From the NCBI RefSeq assembly GCF_900156875.1, contig NZ_LT707409.1, positions 3,307,435 through 3,371,434 on the forward strand: a DNA stretch of 64,000 nucleotides, read 5' to 3'. The notes under the pieces were generated by a model that was given only the letters and a program-made list of their open reading frames with translations, did no database searches and had not been told where the DNA came from. Within the stretch, counting starts at the first letter, position 1. Each line of letters begins with the position of its first letter. Positions 1 to 7,894 of the stretch are shown one piece after another. This DNA is from Robertmurraya dakarensis. GTDB taxonomy: Bacteria; Bacillota; Bacilli; Bacillales; Cytobacillaceae. The position numbers were made by a program, and so were the translations under genes.

Positions 1-499
1 AGTTTTCGAGTGTGATGTATTTATCTTCAATCAACTTTATTATCATGGCTTCAAATAATTCGTCCATCAAGACTTTCATCCGTTCTCCACGGAACTCATT
101 AATAGTACGAAAATCAGGTTGGTGCATCGCAGCTAACCACATAGCTGGTATGTTTTCTTTAATCAATGTTTCTATTCCTCGGCAAGAGTAAACCTTCTGA
201 GAATACGCGAACAGAATGATCTTAAGCATCATTTTGGGATGAAAAGAACTTCGTCCTCCACCTTTATAATGAGAGAATAACCGATCGTTTGGAACAGCTT
301 CGACCATTTCATCCACTACACGAGCCACATGATTCTCTTGAATAAGTGTTTCAATATCAAAAATGGATTGAATTTGACGGTTGTCATAGGGTTTAAACGT
401 AGGAGCTAATTGTCTTTTAGGAGGCGATTTCTCATCAACCTCTGGAAGAAGAATCATTTGAGTGTTATAATCTGCAGTAGTAGTCTTTGGATTACACAT
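1..499 (-). CDS. IS1182 family transposase, N-terminal part
   Basis: A 166-codon open frame reads from ATG at 499 to the window edge, so the protein is incomplete at its C-terminus. It begins MCNPKTTTADYN and contains the features of the IS1182/DUF772 N-terminal domain: FDIETLI, a basic segment with SSFHPKMMLKIILFAYS, SCRGIETLIKEN and PDFRTINEFR. This part of the family precedes the DDE catalytic core, which is outside the window. It would catalyse cut-and-paste transposition of its own element. No stop or frameshift is seen in the visible part, so it may be intact. The next elements downstream are repeat and remnant DNA. Confidence 0.8.
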   Translation of the reverse strand, partial: MCNPKTTTADYNTQMILLPEVDEKSPPKRQLAPTFKPYDNRQIQSIFDIETLIQENHVARVVDEMVEAVPNDRLFSHYKGGGRSSFHPKMMLKIILFAYSQKVYSCRGIETLIKENIPAMWLAAMHQPDFRTINEFRGERMKVLMDELFEAMIIKLIEDKYITLEN

Positions 500-580
500 A
501 AAAAATCGTCCTTTCTAAAATGTTGGTTTGGTCACTTACATTTTACTAAATAGGGCGATTTTTTTGTGTGCTTTTTTATA
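1..580 (-). mobile_element. 5' part of an IS1182-type insertion sequence, cut by the window edge
   Basis: The transposase start and its upstream end lie here; the rest of the element is beyond position 1. An imperfect inverted repeat spans 500-566 just upstream of the start codon (AAAAAATCG at 500-508 against CGATTTTTT at 556-565, with ACATTTT/AAAATGT-like inner pairing). A hairpin here could block outside transcription from reaching the transposase. The exact element end was not determined. Confidence 0.7.
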
Positions 581-618
581 ATTAGATGGATTTATAAGCC
601 AAAAAAGATTAAATATAG

Positions 619-747
619 GTTGATTGGAACGGAAGGCACGAAGACTCCTGCGGGACGACGGGGCAGGGGAGACCCCACAGGCGCTTAGCGCCGAGGAGGC
701 TCCCCGTACCGCCCGCGGAAAGCGAAGTGCCTGGAGTGGAAATCAAC
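619..747. repeat. 129-bp Bacillaceae-type GC-rich interspersed repeat
   Basis: A GC-rich island in AT-rich DNA is bounded by a 7-bp inverted repeat, GTTGATT at 619-625 and AATCAAC at 741-747. It contains the phrases GACTCCTGCGGGA, GGGGAGACCCC and GAGGAGGCTCCCC with a hairpin GGCGCTTAGCGCC. I recall closely similar sequences scattered in many Bacillus-related genomes; that is memory, not a search. No protein is encoded. Confidence 0.65.
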
Positions 748-778
748 AACTCCGTTTAACCAACTACTAAAAAATAAA

Positions 779-818
779 GGGCTGTCAAAGGTCAGTTACC
801 TGACTTTTTGGACAGCCC
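779..818 (+). terminator. Hairpin with T-rich tail, terminator-like
   Basis: GGGCTGTC (779-786) pairs with GACAGCCC (811-818) and an inner TCAG/CTGA stem, followed by CTTTGTTTT. A-rich DNA lies on the other side, so it could act on both strands. No intact gene ends just before it. Confidence 0.5.
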
Positions 819-1151
819 CTTTGTTTTAAATAGGGAAAGAGTAAATTCGTATGATCGCATATGCACTTTGTTCTTTTACTGTTTCATCTAATCGGAAGAA
901 ACCAAGTGACTGAGAAATGTCTTCTTAGTACCATAATATTCGATTCCACTGACTAACCTATCATAGTAAAAATGTACATATCTAGGAAAAGACTAGAATG
1001 CAAATGACAGATGTCGTATCCTACAACCTGTTTTTTTAGGACCCAAAGCATATATGGTTTACAAAGATAAATTCTAACCTTCTAAATTACCAATAATTTT
1101 TCTTGAGATTTCTACTCTAGTTGTTACATCATGAGAGATACCTGGCACTCG
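819..1151. other. Gene-free AT-rich stretch
   Basis: No frame with a start, ribosome site and plausible protein was seen on either strand. It lies between a terminator-like hairpin and a decayed surface-protein fragment and is probably degenerate DNA. Confidence 0.5.
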
Positions 1152-1366
1152 CTAGATATATGCTGTGGTGGCATTGTCTATTTGGGCTTGTGTTTTATTT
1201 TCCCTATCATCATAGACACCTTCAGCAGTCGTTATAGCTGCTGCTAACGCATCTCTATCTGCTTGAGCTACCTGTCCTACTTCTGTACCTACAGTCACTT
1301 CATTCAACACTGTAGTTGCCACACCTATTTTTGCATTTAGATTTTTGGCATTTATACTATTCTCGT
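1152..1366 (-). pseudogene. Remnant of a helical surface-protein repeat domain
   Basis: A 71-codon open stretch on the minus strand ends at a TAG at 1152-1154 and has no start codon or ribosome site. The translation includes LNAKIGVATTVLNEV, TVGTEVGQVAQADRDALAAA and KTQAQIDNATTAY. This pattern, with an 'xGxEvGQ' step followed by a helix and 'kTQAQIDNA', is typical of repeated helical modules in large Gram-positive surface proteins. The frames on both sides carry stops. It is probably the leftover of a deleted surface-protein gene; the 2258-residue gene at 7895-14671 has different repeats and is not its direct source. Confidence 0.55.
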
Positions 1367-1614
1367 CTTATACCTTCTTTTTTCGGATTTATAACGAGAC
1401 TTCACCATGCAGGCGGCTTTCGCCGCACACAGCGATCCATCAGCAGTAGTTTCTTACTTATTTCCCCACACTAATTATAAAATAAGGGAAAACGAATTTA
1501 AATAATATTTACTAAAAATTCGGACTATTATCGAAGGTATATGGGTTAACTAATAGGGATATAGGTACCTAATGTTTAAATTTGTTATACGGTGATGAGA
1601 ATAGTCGCTAATTT

Positions 1615-1793
1615 GACCATTCTCGCATATCCATCTTCTGGGGATATAATTCTTCTATCCTTATAAAGCATGCTAGATTCTTTCACCATTCTTAAGCTAA
1701 CAATGTTTACACTTTATCAGGCTGCTTCTTCATTTCCACTCCTTCTTCAAGTAGTTCTAATTGCTTCATTGGCTTCCTTACATATTGGTTCAT
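1615..1793 (-). pseudogene. Decayed second copy of the radC-like gene 5' part
   Basis: Reading down from ATG at 1793 the frame starts MNQYVRKPMKQLELLEEGVE, nearly the same as the radC-like gene at 6534, then runs into stops and frameshifts after about 30 codons. Matching words (ESSMLYKDRRI, SPEDGY) continue to about 1615. The JAMM half is missing. The copy also keeps the upstream hairpin at 1819-1849, so leader and gene start were duplicated together. Confidence 0.75.
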
Positions 1794-1818
1794 AATTTCT
1801 TCTCCTAAAATAAAAATA

Positions 1819-1849
1819 GCCCTTAACTCCCTGAAAGGAATTAGGGCCT
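1819..1849 (-). other. Leader hairpin of the decayed radC-like copy
   Basis: GCCCTTAACTCC pairs with GGAATTAGGGC around a CTGAAA loop. It matches the hairpin at 6555-6586 in front of the other copy. On the minus strand it is followed by TATTTTTATTTTAGG, so it may act as a weak terminator or attenuator. Confidence 0.5.
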
Positions 1850-1984
1850 AAAATAGATTCATAATTAAATTAATCTGATCAAACTATTAGTGCTTTTTCA
1901 TGATTTCTTAAAGATGACTGAACATCTTTCACCACACGTATATGGTGATCAATTAAAGAATATGAAAATGTAGAGATTTCATTT

Positions 1985-4162
1985 TTATTTGGATCTTACT
2001 TCTTCCAGCAATTCTAGTGATTCTGGTGACAGCGGATTATAATCAGCATAAATAATTTGCAGGTTCTTAAGATTTTCCAATGGAGACAAATCGGAAACAT
2101 TATTGAAACTGAATCTAATTGTTCTAAGGTTGGTTAGTTGACTCACTACGTCAATAGTGGAAACATTATTATAATCAAAATAAAGCTCCCGAATATAAGT
2201 GTGATTTTTCAGCGGGCTGATATCCGTAATCTGATTTTTTTCTAATGATAAAGTGTTCAACTCAGTCAAATTACTTAACGGTGTTAAATCTTGGACTCTA
2301 TTATCATCTAGATGCAAATATACGAGAGATGTTAATGACGATAGTGGCTCTATATCGGTTATTTTATTTTGATTTAAATTTAACACATCCAGGTTTGTAA
2401 AATGACCTATTTCATTAATAACACTCAAATCATTCCCATCCAAATTTAAATTTTCCAAATTAGGAAAAGCAGCAATCCCGTGAAGACTACTAATTTCATT
2501 GTAGGCAAAGCTTAAAGACTCCAAGTTTGGTAGTTCTTGTAGGCTACTAAGTGTGGAAACATTATTACCATCGATACTAATATGTTTAAGATTTGGAAGT
2601 CCAGAAAGAGGAGAAACATCTGATATGTTACTATTTTGAAAGTTGACTCGCACCAAATTTGTCAAATTGCTTAATGGGGTGAGATCGGAAATGCTGTCTT
2701 TCCTTAGCTCTAAAACCTCTAAATTTATTGCATATTCTAATCCACTCAAACTTTTAATATTTTCATCTGGACCTGTACCGTAGCCCAATAATTTCGTGAG
2801 CTCTGTGATTTTTTCTTTCGTTACCGGTGTATTATTCTCTATCTCAAGGGTGTGTTTAACCGATTTCTCAAGATACTTATCTTCAAAAATTACAATATCA
2901 TTTACAGGTTCCGGTTCATTATCTTCTTTGATTGTAAATTCCATGACGATGGGTTGTGTTAACGTATTGCCATCAGCCGACTGAATTGAATCATTAATAT
3001 GTAGAACATATGTGTCACCATGTTTAAAACCATCTGCTGGGGCTTTAATTGTAACAGACTCCCTATCTGTATTTCGATGAACAGTAATCCCGTCTACGTT
3101 TTTATCCTCGTGCATAATAAAAATATTATTCGTATTAATGGTAGATTCATCTAAAATAGCATTGAAGGTGATCGTCCAGTCATGATTAGGGTCGACATTC
3201 CTTCTCGATTCCCATCGAAATGGTTCCATGGGATATTCCCCTTTTAATTCCTTCTCTATTTCTTCTAGTTCTTCCATACTTCTTTTAATATTTTCTTCAA
3301 ATCCTGCTTTTGCTGCATAATAAGTGCTTACTAAAAATGGCGAATAGTATTTAAAATATACCGGATCTTGTCCTTTCAAGATTTGATAAATGTCAAAAAG
3401 AATTTGCTCCAAGTCCTTTTCAGTTGCTTTACCATATCCATAAGAATTATCGGTTTTAATAATTGGAATGACTGGACCGTCAAGTAATGATAAATTTTCT
3501 CCATTAATAATATTTAAGTATGTATCAAACCTTTGAATATTTTCATTGAGTTGTTTTCCATTTTCCATCCATGTAAACTTATCTCCGTCATTAAAAATTC
3601 CATCCATATAAGGGATGTTTAGAATAATCCAATCATCTGTCGAAACAGTCCCGCCTTCTTCTGCAATGAGACCATAGTTTAATATTTTTATCGCTTCAAT
3701 AGCGTAGCTGTCTGGATACTGTTCTGACGGTGTAAAGGTCTTAATCATCTTCTCTACTGTCTCTATGTTTGATTTAACGTCATTTATTTTCCGAATGGCT
3801 TCTACACCTTCAAAAAACTTTCCACCTATTATTAAACTACCTGCCTCATAGATTCCTTCTTTCCCATTCTCCACAACAACCTCCCAAGGACTTTCCGCAT
3901 AGTAAGCATTCTTCATCATAGGACCAACAATAGGAATAAAATCATTAATAAAGTCAAAAAAAACACGAGTATCTTCTGGAATAAAATGCACTTCCCAAGT
4001 ATCGTTCCCACTGAGGTTATTCCAATAATCCACCTTAATCCCTCTTTGTTTCAGTTCCAGCTCAGCGTCACTATCAAAGAACGCATAGGCTTGGATCGGT
4101 GTAAAAACTGATATTACAAGAAGTAATGAAAGTAAAGACTTTAGCCAATTCCCATTTTTCAT
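1985..4162 (-). CDS. Secreted internalin-like leucine-rich-repeat protein
   Basis: The 725-residue product starts with a signal peptide (MKNGNWLKSLLSLLLVISVF, cleavage near AYAF). An unassigned region follows to about residue 310. An SbsA-type Ig-like domain lies at about 325-420 (WTITFNA, SVTIKAP, GDTYVLHI). About ten 22-residue leucine-rich repeats of the internalin type run from about 470 to the end, each with the pattern NLxxLxLxxNxIxDLxPLxxLT. There is no LPXTG motif, SLH domain or C-terminal membrane segment, so it is secreted or held by other means. GGGAGG lies upstream of the ATG. The role is unknown; such repeats usually bind proteins. It is intact although surrounded by decayed elements. 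Confidence 0.8.
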   Translation of the reverse strand: MKNGNWLKSLLSLLLVISVFTPIQAYAFFDSDAELELKQRGIKVDYWNNLSGNDTWEVHFIPEDTRVFFDFINDFIPIVGPMMKNAYYAESPWEVVVENGKEGIYEAGSLIIGGKFFEGVEAIRKINDVKSNIETVEKMIKTFTPSEQYPDSYAIEAIKILNYGLIAEEGGTVSTDDWIILNIPYMDGIFNDGDKFTWMENGKQLNENIQRFDTYLNIINGENLSLLDGPVIPIIKTDNSYGYGKATEKDLEQILFDIYQILKGQDPVYFKYYSPFLVSTYYAAKAGFEENIKRSMEELEEIEKELKGEYPMEPFRWESRRNVDPNHDWTITFNAILDESTINTNNIFIMHEDKNVDGITVHRNTDRESVTIKAPADGFKHGDTYVLHINDSIQSADGNTLTQPIVMEFTIKEDNEPEPVNDIVIFEDKYLEKSVKHTLEIENNTPVTKEKITELTKLLGYGTGPDENIKSLSGLEYAINLEVLELRKDSISDLTPLSNLTNLVRVNFQNSNISDVSPLSGLPNLKHISIDGNNVSTLSSLQELPNLESLSFAYNEISSLHGIAAFPNLENLNLDGNDLSVINEIGHFTNLDVLNLNQNKITDIEPLSSLTSLVYLHLDDNRVQDLTPLSNLTELNTLSLEKNQITDISPLKNHTYIRELYFDYNNVSTIDVVSQLTNLRTIRFSFNNVSDLSPLENLKNLQIIYADYNPLSPESLELLEEVRSK

Positions 4163-4823
4163 TATCGATTCTCGCCTCCCGTTTCATAATGCTAAAGTAC
4201 TAGTTATGTATATATCTCCCATGTTAACACAGTTAAATTTTCCCTTCAATTCTCCGTATGCCAAAAGAGTCAATGACACAATTAAAAGCGAGTTAACAGC
4301 CCAAATAATCACTTTTTACCTGCAACTATGTAACATCTGTTTAAATTGAAGGGGGCAACCCAAATAAAAAATGCCCTACAGAGAAATTCCCTAAAGAGCC
4401 ACATACTCTTTTATTCCTTCGTAACACTCACCACATTCTCTCCATCACAAACAGCTAGGTACATTTTTACTTTCAAATCAATTTTATTCATGTTTCAATT
4501 CTTCCGTATATTTCTCTGCTAGCTTATTAGCATGTTAGCATGTCAGCAACCCCTTTTCACTACCACTTGCTTCATAGAAATTGAGAAAGTCCTGTTCAAT
4601 AGAGTGAATCAGTTCCAATGCCGGCACATTAGCAAAAGTTCAGTCTTACTAATTCATTTTTTAGTCGACCAAAAATTAAACAATCCATTACAGTACATGG
4701 ATTGGAGTGAATGATGTGAAAAAATTACACTTAGGAAGTCGGGCTCCGCAGACTGGACAAAAGATTGCTCAACTAGAAGGGCTGGACTTATCATGAATTC
4801 ATATATGAGGTTTTGAGTCATAA
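4163..4823. other. Gene-poor stretch with decayed coding fragments
   Basis: Fragments of minus-strand coding potential are visible at about 4480-4640 (ELIHSIEQDFLNFYEASG) and a 26-codon frame at 4411-4491 starting MNKIDLKVKM, but stops break them and I recognise no family. A 26-codon plus-strand frame at about 4716-4800 may be debris of the IS21-type element that follows. Confidence 0.4.
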
Positions 4824-5515
4824 ATGAATTATCGAGAGAGAAAGAATAAAGAAAGATTAATGAAATGGGCGGACTTCCCGGAGAAATTGACATTCGAAAG
4901 TTATAACCTTAGTGAACAGACTGCCATTGGAGAAAAGCAACTAAACGTCCTAAAAGAGTTAAATTGGATAGAAGGGTGTTTCACACTCATAATGATGGGG
5001 CCAACTGGAGCTGGAAAAACGCATTTATCAATTGCATTAGGCATTCATGCAGTAGAAAGAGGCTATAAAGTATCATTTGTATCCATGAATCAGCTTATAT
5101 ATATCTTAAAGACTAGGGAATATATCAATAAATCAAAAAACGATATAAAAGAATAATAAATTCAGACTTAGTAATCATCGATGATGTTATGTATATGACC
5201 TATGAGCCAGTGGAAGCCAATATGTTTTTTCAATTTATTTATGATTTATATGATAAATCAGCATTTATTTTAACATCAAATAAAGGACCAAGCGATTGGG
5301 GCAAGTTTTTAGGTGACCCCACCCTAACGGCAGCCATTCTAGATCGGCTTCTCCATCGTAGCGAGATTCTTACATTCGATAGTGAAGCCGACAGCATTAG
5401 AATGAAATACAGAAAAACAATTTTTGAAGATCAAACTGTTGAATCTTAATTGTGGAAAACTGCTTAAAATTATTTGCGGAAAACTGTTTAATTCTACTTG
5501 ACGGTTACACACCTC
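4720..5515 (+). mobile_element. Remnant of an IS21-type insertion sequence
   Basis: Only istB remains; no istA is seen upstream. After the istB stop the end-like repeats TGTGGAAAACTG and GCGGAAAACTG occur at about 5451-5491, followed by TTGACGGTTACACA. Repeated TGG/GCGGAAAACTG words of this kind are usual near IS21-family ends. The left end was not found, so the start is approximate. Confidence 0.6.
4824..5449 (+). pseudogene. istB: istB, IS21 helper ATPase, frameshifted
   Basis: The first part reads MNYRERKNKERLMKWADFPE and carries the Walker A motif GPTGAGKTHLS. It stops at a TAA near 5154. The rest continues in another frame: RIINSDLVIIDDVMYM (Walker B), then ILTSNKGPSDWGK and LLHRSEILTF, ending at 5449. 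Adding one A to the A4 run near 5146 would join both halves into one normal IstB C-terminal two-thirds. IstB helps the IstA transposase assemble on target DNA. With istA missing and this frameshift, the element should not move by itself. Confidence 0.8.
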
Positions 5516-5641
5516 CTTTAGAAAATGTTCCTAACATAGCGTCTCACGACAGTTCTATAATAATGGCGTGGGTTTTATTTAAATAAAATAGTCAGTATCT
5601 TATGATATTATTGGGTTTTGCTTTACTTTACTTTTTAGTAT

Positions 5642-5941
5642 TTAGAAATGTCGTAAGTTTCTATAAAGAAATGTCGTGAGCTTACTCAAAGGACTCAGGA
5701 CAGCTTCAAGATAATTGATATAGTTTTGGACCATCTTCCGTTGAAATGGGCTAGAAATACAATTTATAGCTCTTTCAATCTCACCTTCATCAATTTCTAC
5801 CTCTGCTTCCACCACTTCCTCCATTAGCTGTTGTATTAGCTCGTCCTCAGTCAGCATTTCATTTTCATAGTAACCCCTTGTTGTATCAAACTCTCTAAAG
5901 AAGACACTTCCGTTAATCGTGATTTTATGGTATGTTGGCAT
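5642..5941 (-). CDS. Hypothetical small protein
   Basis: A 99-residue frame begins MPTYHKITINGSVFFREFDT behind a good ribosome site, AGAGGAG, 8 bases before the ATG. The middle is very acidic (EEVVEAEVEIDEGEIE) and probably helical; the end is basic and hydrophobic. No signal peptide or known motif is seen. It lies 77 bases downstream of the broken radC-like gene on the same strand and may have been in one operon with it. I do not recognise the family. Confidence 0.5.
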   Translation of the reverse strand: MPTYHKITINGSVFFREFDTTRGYYENEMLTEDELIQQLMEEVVEAEVEIDEGEIERAINCISSPFQRKMVQNYINYLEAVLSPLSKLTTFLYRNLRHF

Positions 5942-6018
5942 AATTCATTCTCCTCTGCTATTCTTTTAATTTTTTTATATTCATCAATTTAGCTATTCTA
6001 GTTCTTTTACATCCTTTG

Positions 6019-6534
6019 TCAAACATATCCTTTTTCTTTAAGGGACACATATTTTTCATCGCATACAATCAAATGGTCAAGAACATCAATCCCGATAATC
6101 TTACCCGCCTCAACAAGTCGCTTAGTGACTTCGCAATCTTCTCTACTTGGCGTTGGGTCCTGGGAGGGATGATTATGTCCGACAAGAATGGATGCTGCAT
6201 TAGATATAACAGCTACCTTCATCACTTCTCTTGGATGTACTATACTAGCGTTTAGGCTACCCACATGGCAGATGTTAATGGCAGTTGGTTAATTTTTCGT
6301 ATCCAAGCAGACAACTACAAATCGTTCCCTGTCTGATTCTACTAGAAAATCTTTTAAGAGTTTGTAAGCATCTTCTGGGGAACTGATTCTTCGCTCCTTG
6401 TATAAAATGCTAGATTCTTTTACTAGCTTTAGGCTTACAACGTTCACTCGTTTGGCATGTTGCTTCTTCTTTTCTACTCCTTCTTCAAGTAGTTCTAATT
6501 GCTTCATTGGCTTTCTTACATATTGATTCATCAT
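6019..6534 (-). pseudogene. radC: radC-like JAB/JAMM protein broken by an in-frame stop
   Basis: One reading frame of 171 codons covers a short mobile-element type RadC: LKLVKESSILYK, ISSPEDAYKLL, then [16 protein letters not shown], the JAMM metal site [14 protein letters not shown], and [16 protein letters not shown]. It is interrupted by TAA at 6289-6291 directly after CLDTKN, with no frame change. RadC relatives have NQ at this place, so a single C-to-T change (CAA to TAA) explains it. A GTG near 6264 could restart the catalytic half, but it has no clear ribosome site. In the usual HPSGDPTPS motif the Gly is Gln here. The family is linked to mobile elements; its reaction is not settled. 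Confidence 0.8.
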
Positions 6535-6554
6535 TTTTCCTCCCTAAATAGAAA

Positions 6555-6586
6555 TAGCCCTAACTCCACGAAAGGAATTAGGGCTG
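6555..6586 (-). other. Leader hairpin before the radC-like gene
   Basis: AGCCCTAACTCC pairs with GGAATTAGGGCT around ACGAAA. On the minus strand it is followed by ATTTCTATTT and then the ribosome site GGGAGG of the radC-like gene, so it sits in the leader like an attenuator. A near-identical hairpin is at 1819-1849. Confidence 0.5.
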
Positions 6587-6744
6587 ATATAAAATATATG
6601 TTCTCGTTATTATAATATATATTTATTTTAAATTTTATTCCATTTAAGTTGAGTGATTTTAATCTCAAAAGACTAATAGACTAATACACATAGGTTTCCA
6701 TTATAGAAATAGTATTTCTACCCCCTCATATTTCATTCTCAATA

Positions 6745-6770
6745 CGAATCACTGTAGTAACAGTGATTCG
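6745..6770. repeat. Perfect 10-bp inverted repeat
   Basis: CGAATCACTG and CAGTGATTCG flank a 6-base spacer, TAGTAA. No T run follows on either strand, so it looks more like a binding site or element end than a terminator. The rest of 6587-6884 shows no gene. Confidence 0.5.
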
Positions 6771-6884
6771 CTAAGGAACTCACCTTACAAAAGGCAATTT
6801 TTAAAATTAATTCATCTAGTAGGTTATTTCTTTATTTCATCACAATCCCTTTTTATCTTCTGATTAAGACTGAATTTCTTTTAA

Positions 6885-6925
6885 AAAGGCGAAATAGACT
6901 TATTTCTAAGCTCATCTCGCCCTAT
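6885..6925 (-). terminator. Probable terminator of the gene at 6995-7765
   Basis: On the minus strand GGCGA pairs with TCGCC, with an inner CTTA/TAAG stem, followed by TTTTT. It lies 70 bases after the stop of the gene. Confidence 0.5.
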
Positions 6926-6994
6926 TTTGCTCTACTTTTCCTTGGAGAAACGAGTTCTAATTTGTAAATATTTATCCAATATGGTTTGGTTTGT

Positions 6995-7765
6995 TTATGA
7001 AGATAACGCTAATGAAGGAGCAATAGATTTCATGAATGGATTTATCGATAAAATACCTAAAGCATTTGCTTTAATTAAATCATATTTTTCAATCATTTTT
7101 CGCAGCTGAATTTGAAGCTGATTTAACGTGTAGACATTAGATTTATCAAAATGAGTATATAACTGGTATAACTTTTGTCCATCAATTAAACTATTATCAA
7201 AACCTAGCCTTGTTAGTGATTTTAACCATTGTTCTTCATTTGTTGGAACCAAGCATTGCTCCCAAATATCTTTGTATATTTCTAGCATTTCTTTCGAATG
7301 CTGCATTAATTCTTCTTCAGAATTAAATTGAGTAATACCTTTCATTTGTAACTGCTCTTTAATCCAGTTTCTAGCGGCTCTCCCAATATTAAAAAATGCA
7401 TCAAAACGCAGTTGTAGCAATGCATCATCCATATATTCAATTGATAAAGGATATGAGATATCAGGAGTAACAGCTGGCTTTTTCTTCTCTATAAACTTCC
7501 ATTTTGTCTTCAAATTTTGAATACGGATGATACATTCCCAATATAAATCTCCACCATCAGTAAATGCAGTTTTTACCTGTTGTTCGATTTCAACTAACTC
7601 CGACTCTAAGACATTTTTAGAAGCTTCTAGTTGCTTAATTTCTTTATTAAAAGCAGTATATTTAGATTCAATAGACTGATATGGTGTCAATGTTAATATC
7701 ACATTTATATTACCTGCATCTAACTTTAACTGTTCTATCTCTGATGTGTGAGCAACTGTATGCAT
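6995..7765 (-). CDS. Hypothetical coiled-coil protein
   Basis: The frame is open from 7804, but the second ATG at 7765 (MHTVAHTSEIEQLKL) has an AAAGGA ribosome site and the first has none; from there the product is 256 residues. A coiled-coil-like stretch lies near residues 35-75 (NKEIKQLEASKNVLESELVEIEQQ in two runs), followed by a mostly helical region with RFDAFFNIGRAARNW and DIWEQCLVP. There is no signal peptide or membrane segment, so it is likely cytoplasmic. I do not recognise the family. It is followed by a terminator and lies just downstream of the giant repeat gene, from which it is separated by another terminator. Confidence 0.6.
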   Translation of the reverse strand: MHTVAHTSEIEQLKLDAGNINVILTLTPYQSIESKYTAFNKEIKQLEASKNVLESELVEIEQQVKTAFTDGGDLYWECIIRIQNLKTKWKFIEKKKPAVTPDISYPLSIEYMDDALLQLRFDAFFNIGRAARNWIKEQLQMKGITQFNSEEELMQHSKEMLEIYKDIWEQCLVPTNEEQWLKSLTRLGFDNSLIDGQKLYQLYTHFDKSNVYTLNQLQIQLRKMIEKYDLIKANALGILSINPFMKSIAPSLALSS

Positions 7766-7818
7766 AGTTCTAATCCTTTCATTTTTAGAATATAAATGAT
7801 TCATTATTATTTAAAAGA

Positions 7819-7849
7819 AAACCCCTTCCCTCTAGTGAGGAAAAGGGTT
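7819..7849 (-). terminator. Terminator of the 2258-residue gene
   Basis: On the minus strand AACCCTTTTCCTC pairs imperfectly with GAGGGAAGGGGTT around a CTA loop, followed by TTCTTTT. It is 45 bases after the stop codon. Confidence 0.65.
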
Positions 7850-7894
7850 GTCCTATTATACCTTATTAAGATACTAATTTATAAAACTAATAGA

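Noticed and set aside
4532-4714. 60-codon plus-strand frame
   Set aside because: No ribosome site or recognisable domain; the region looks decayed.
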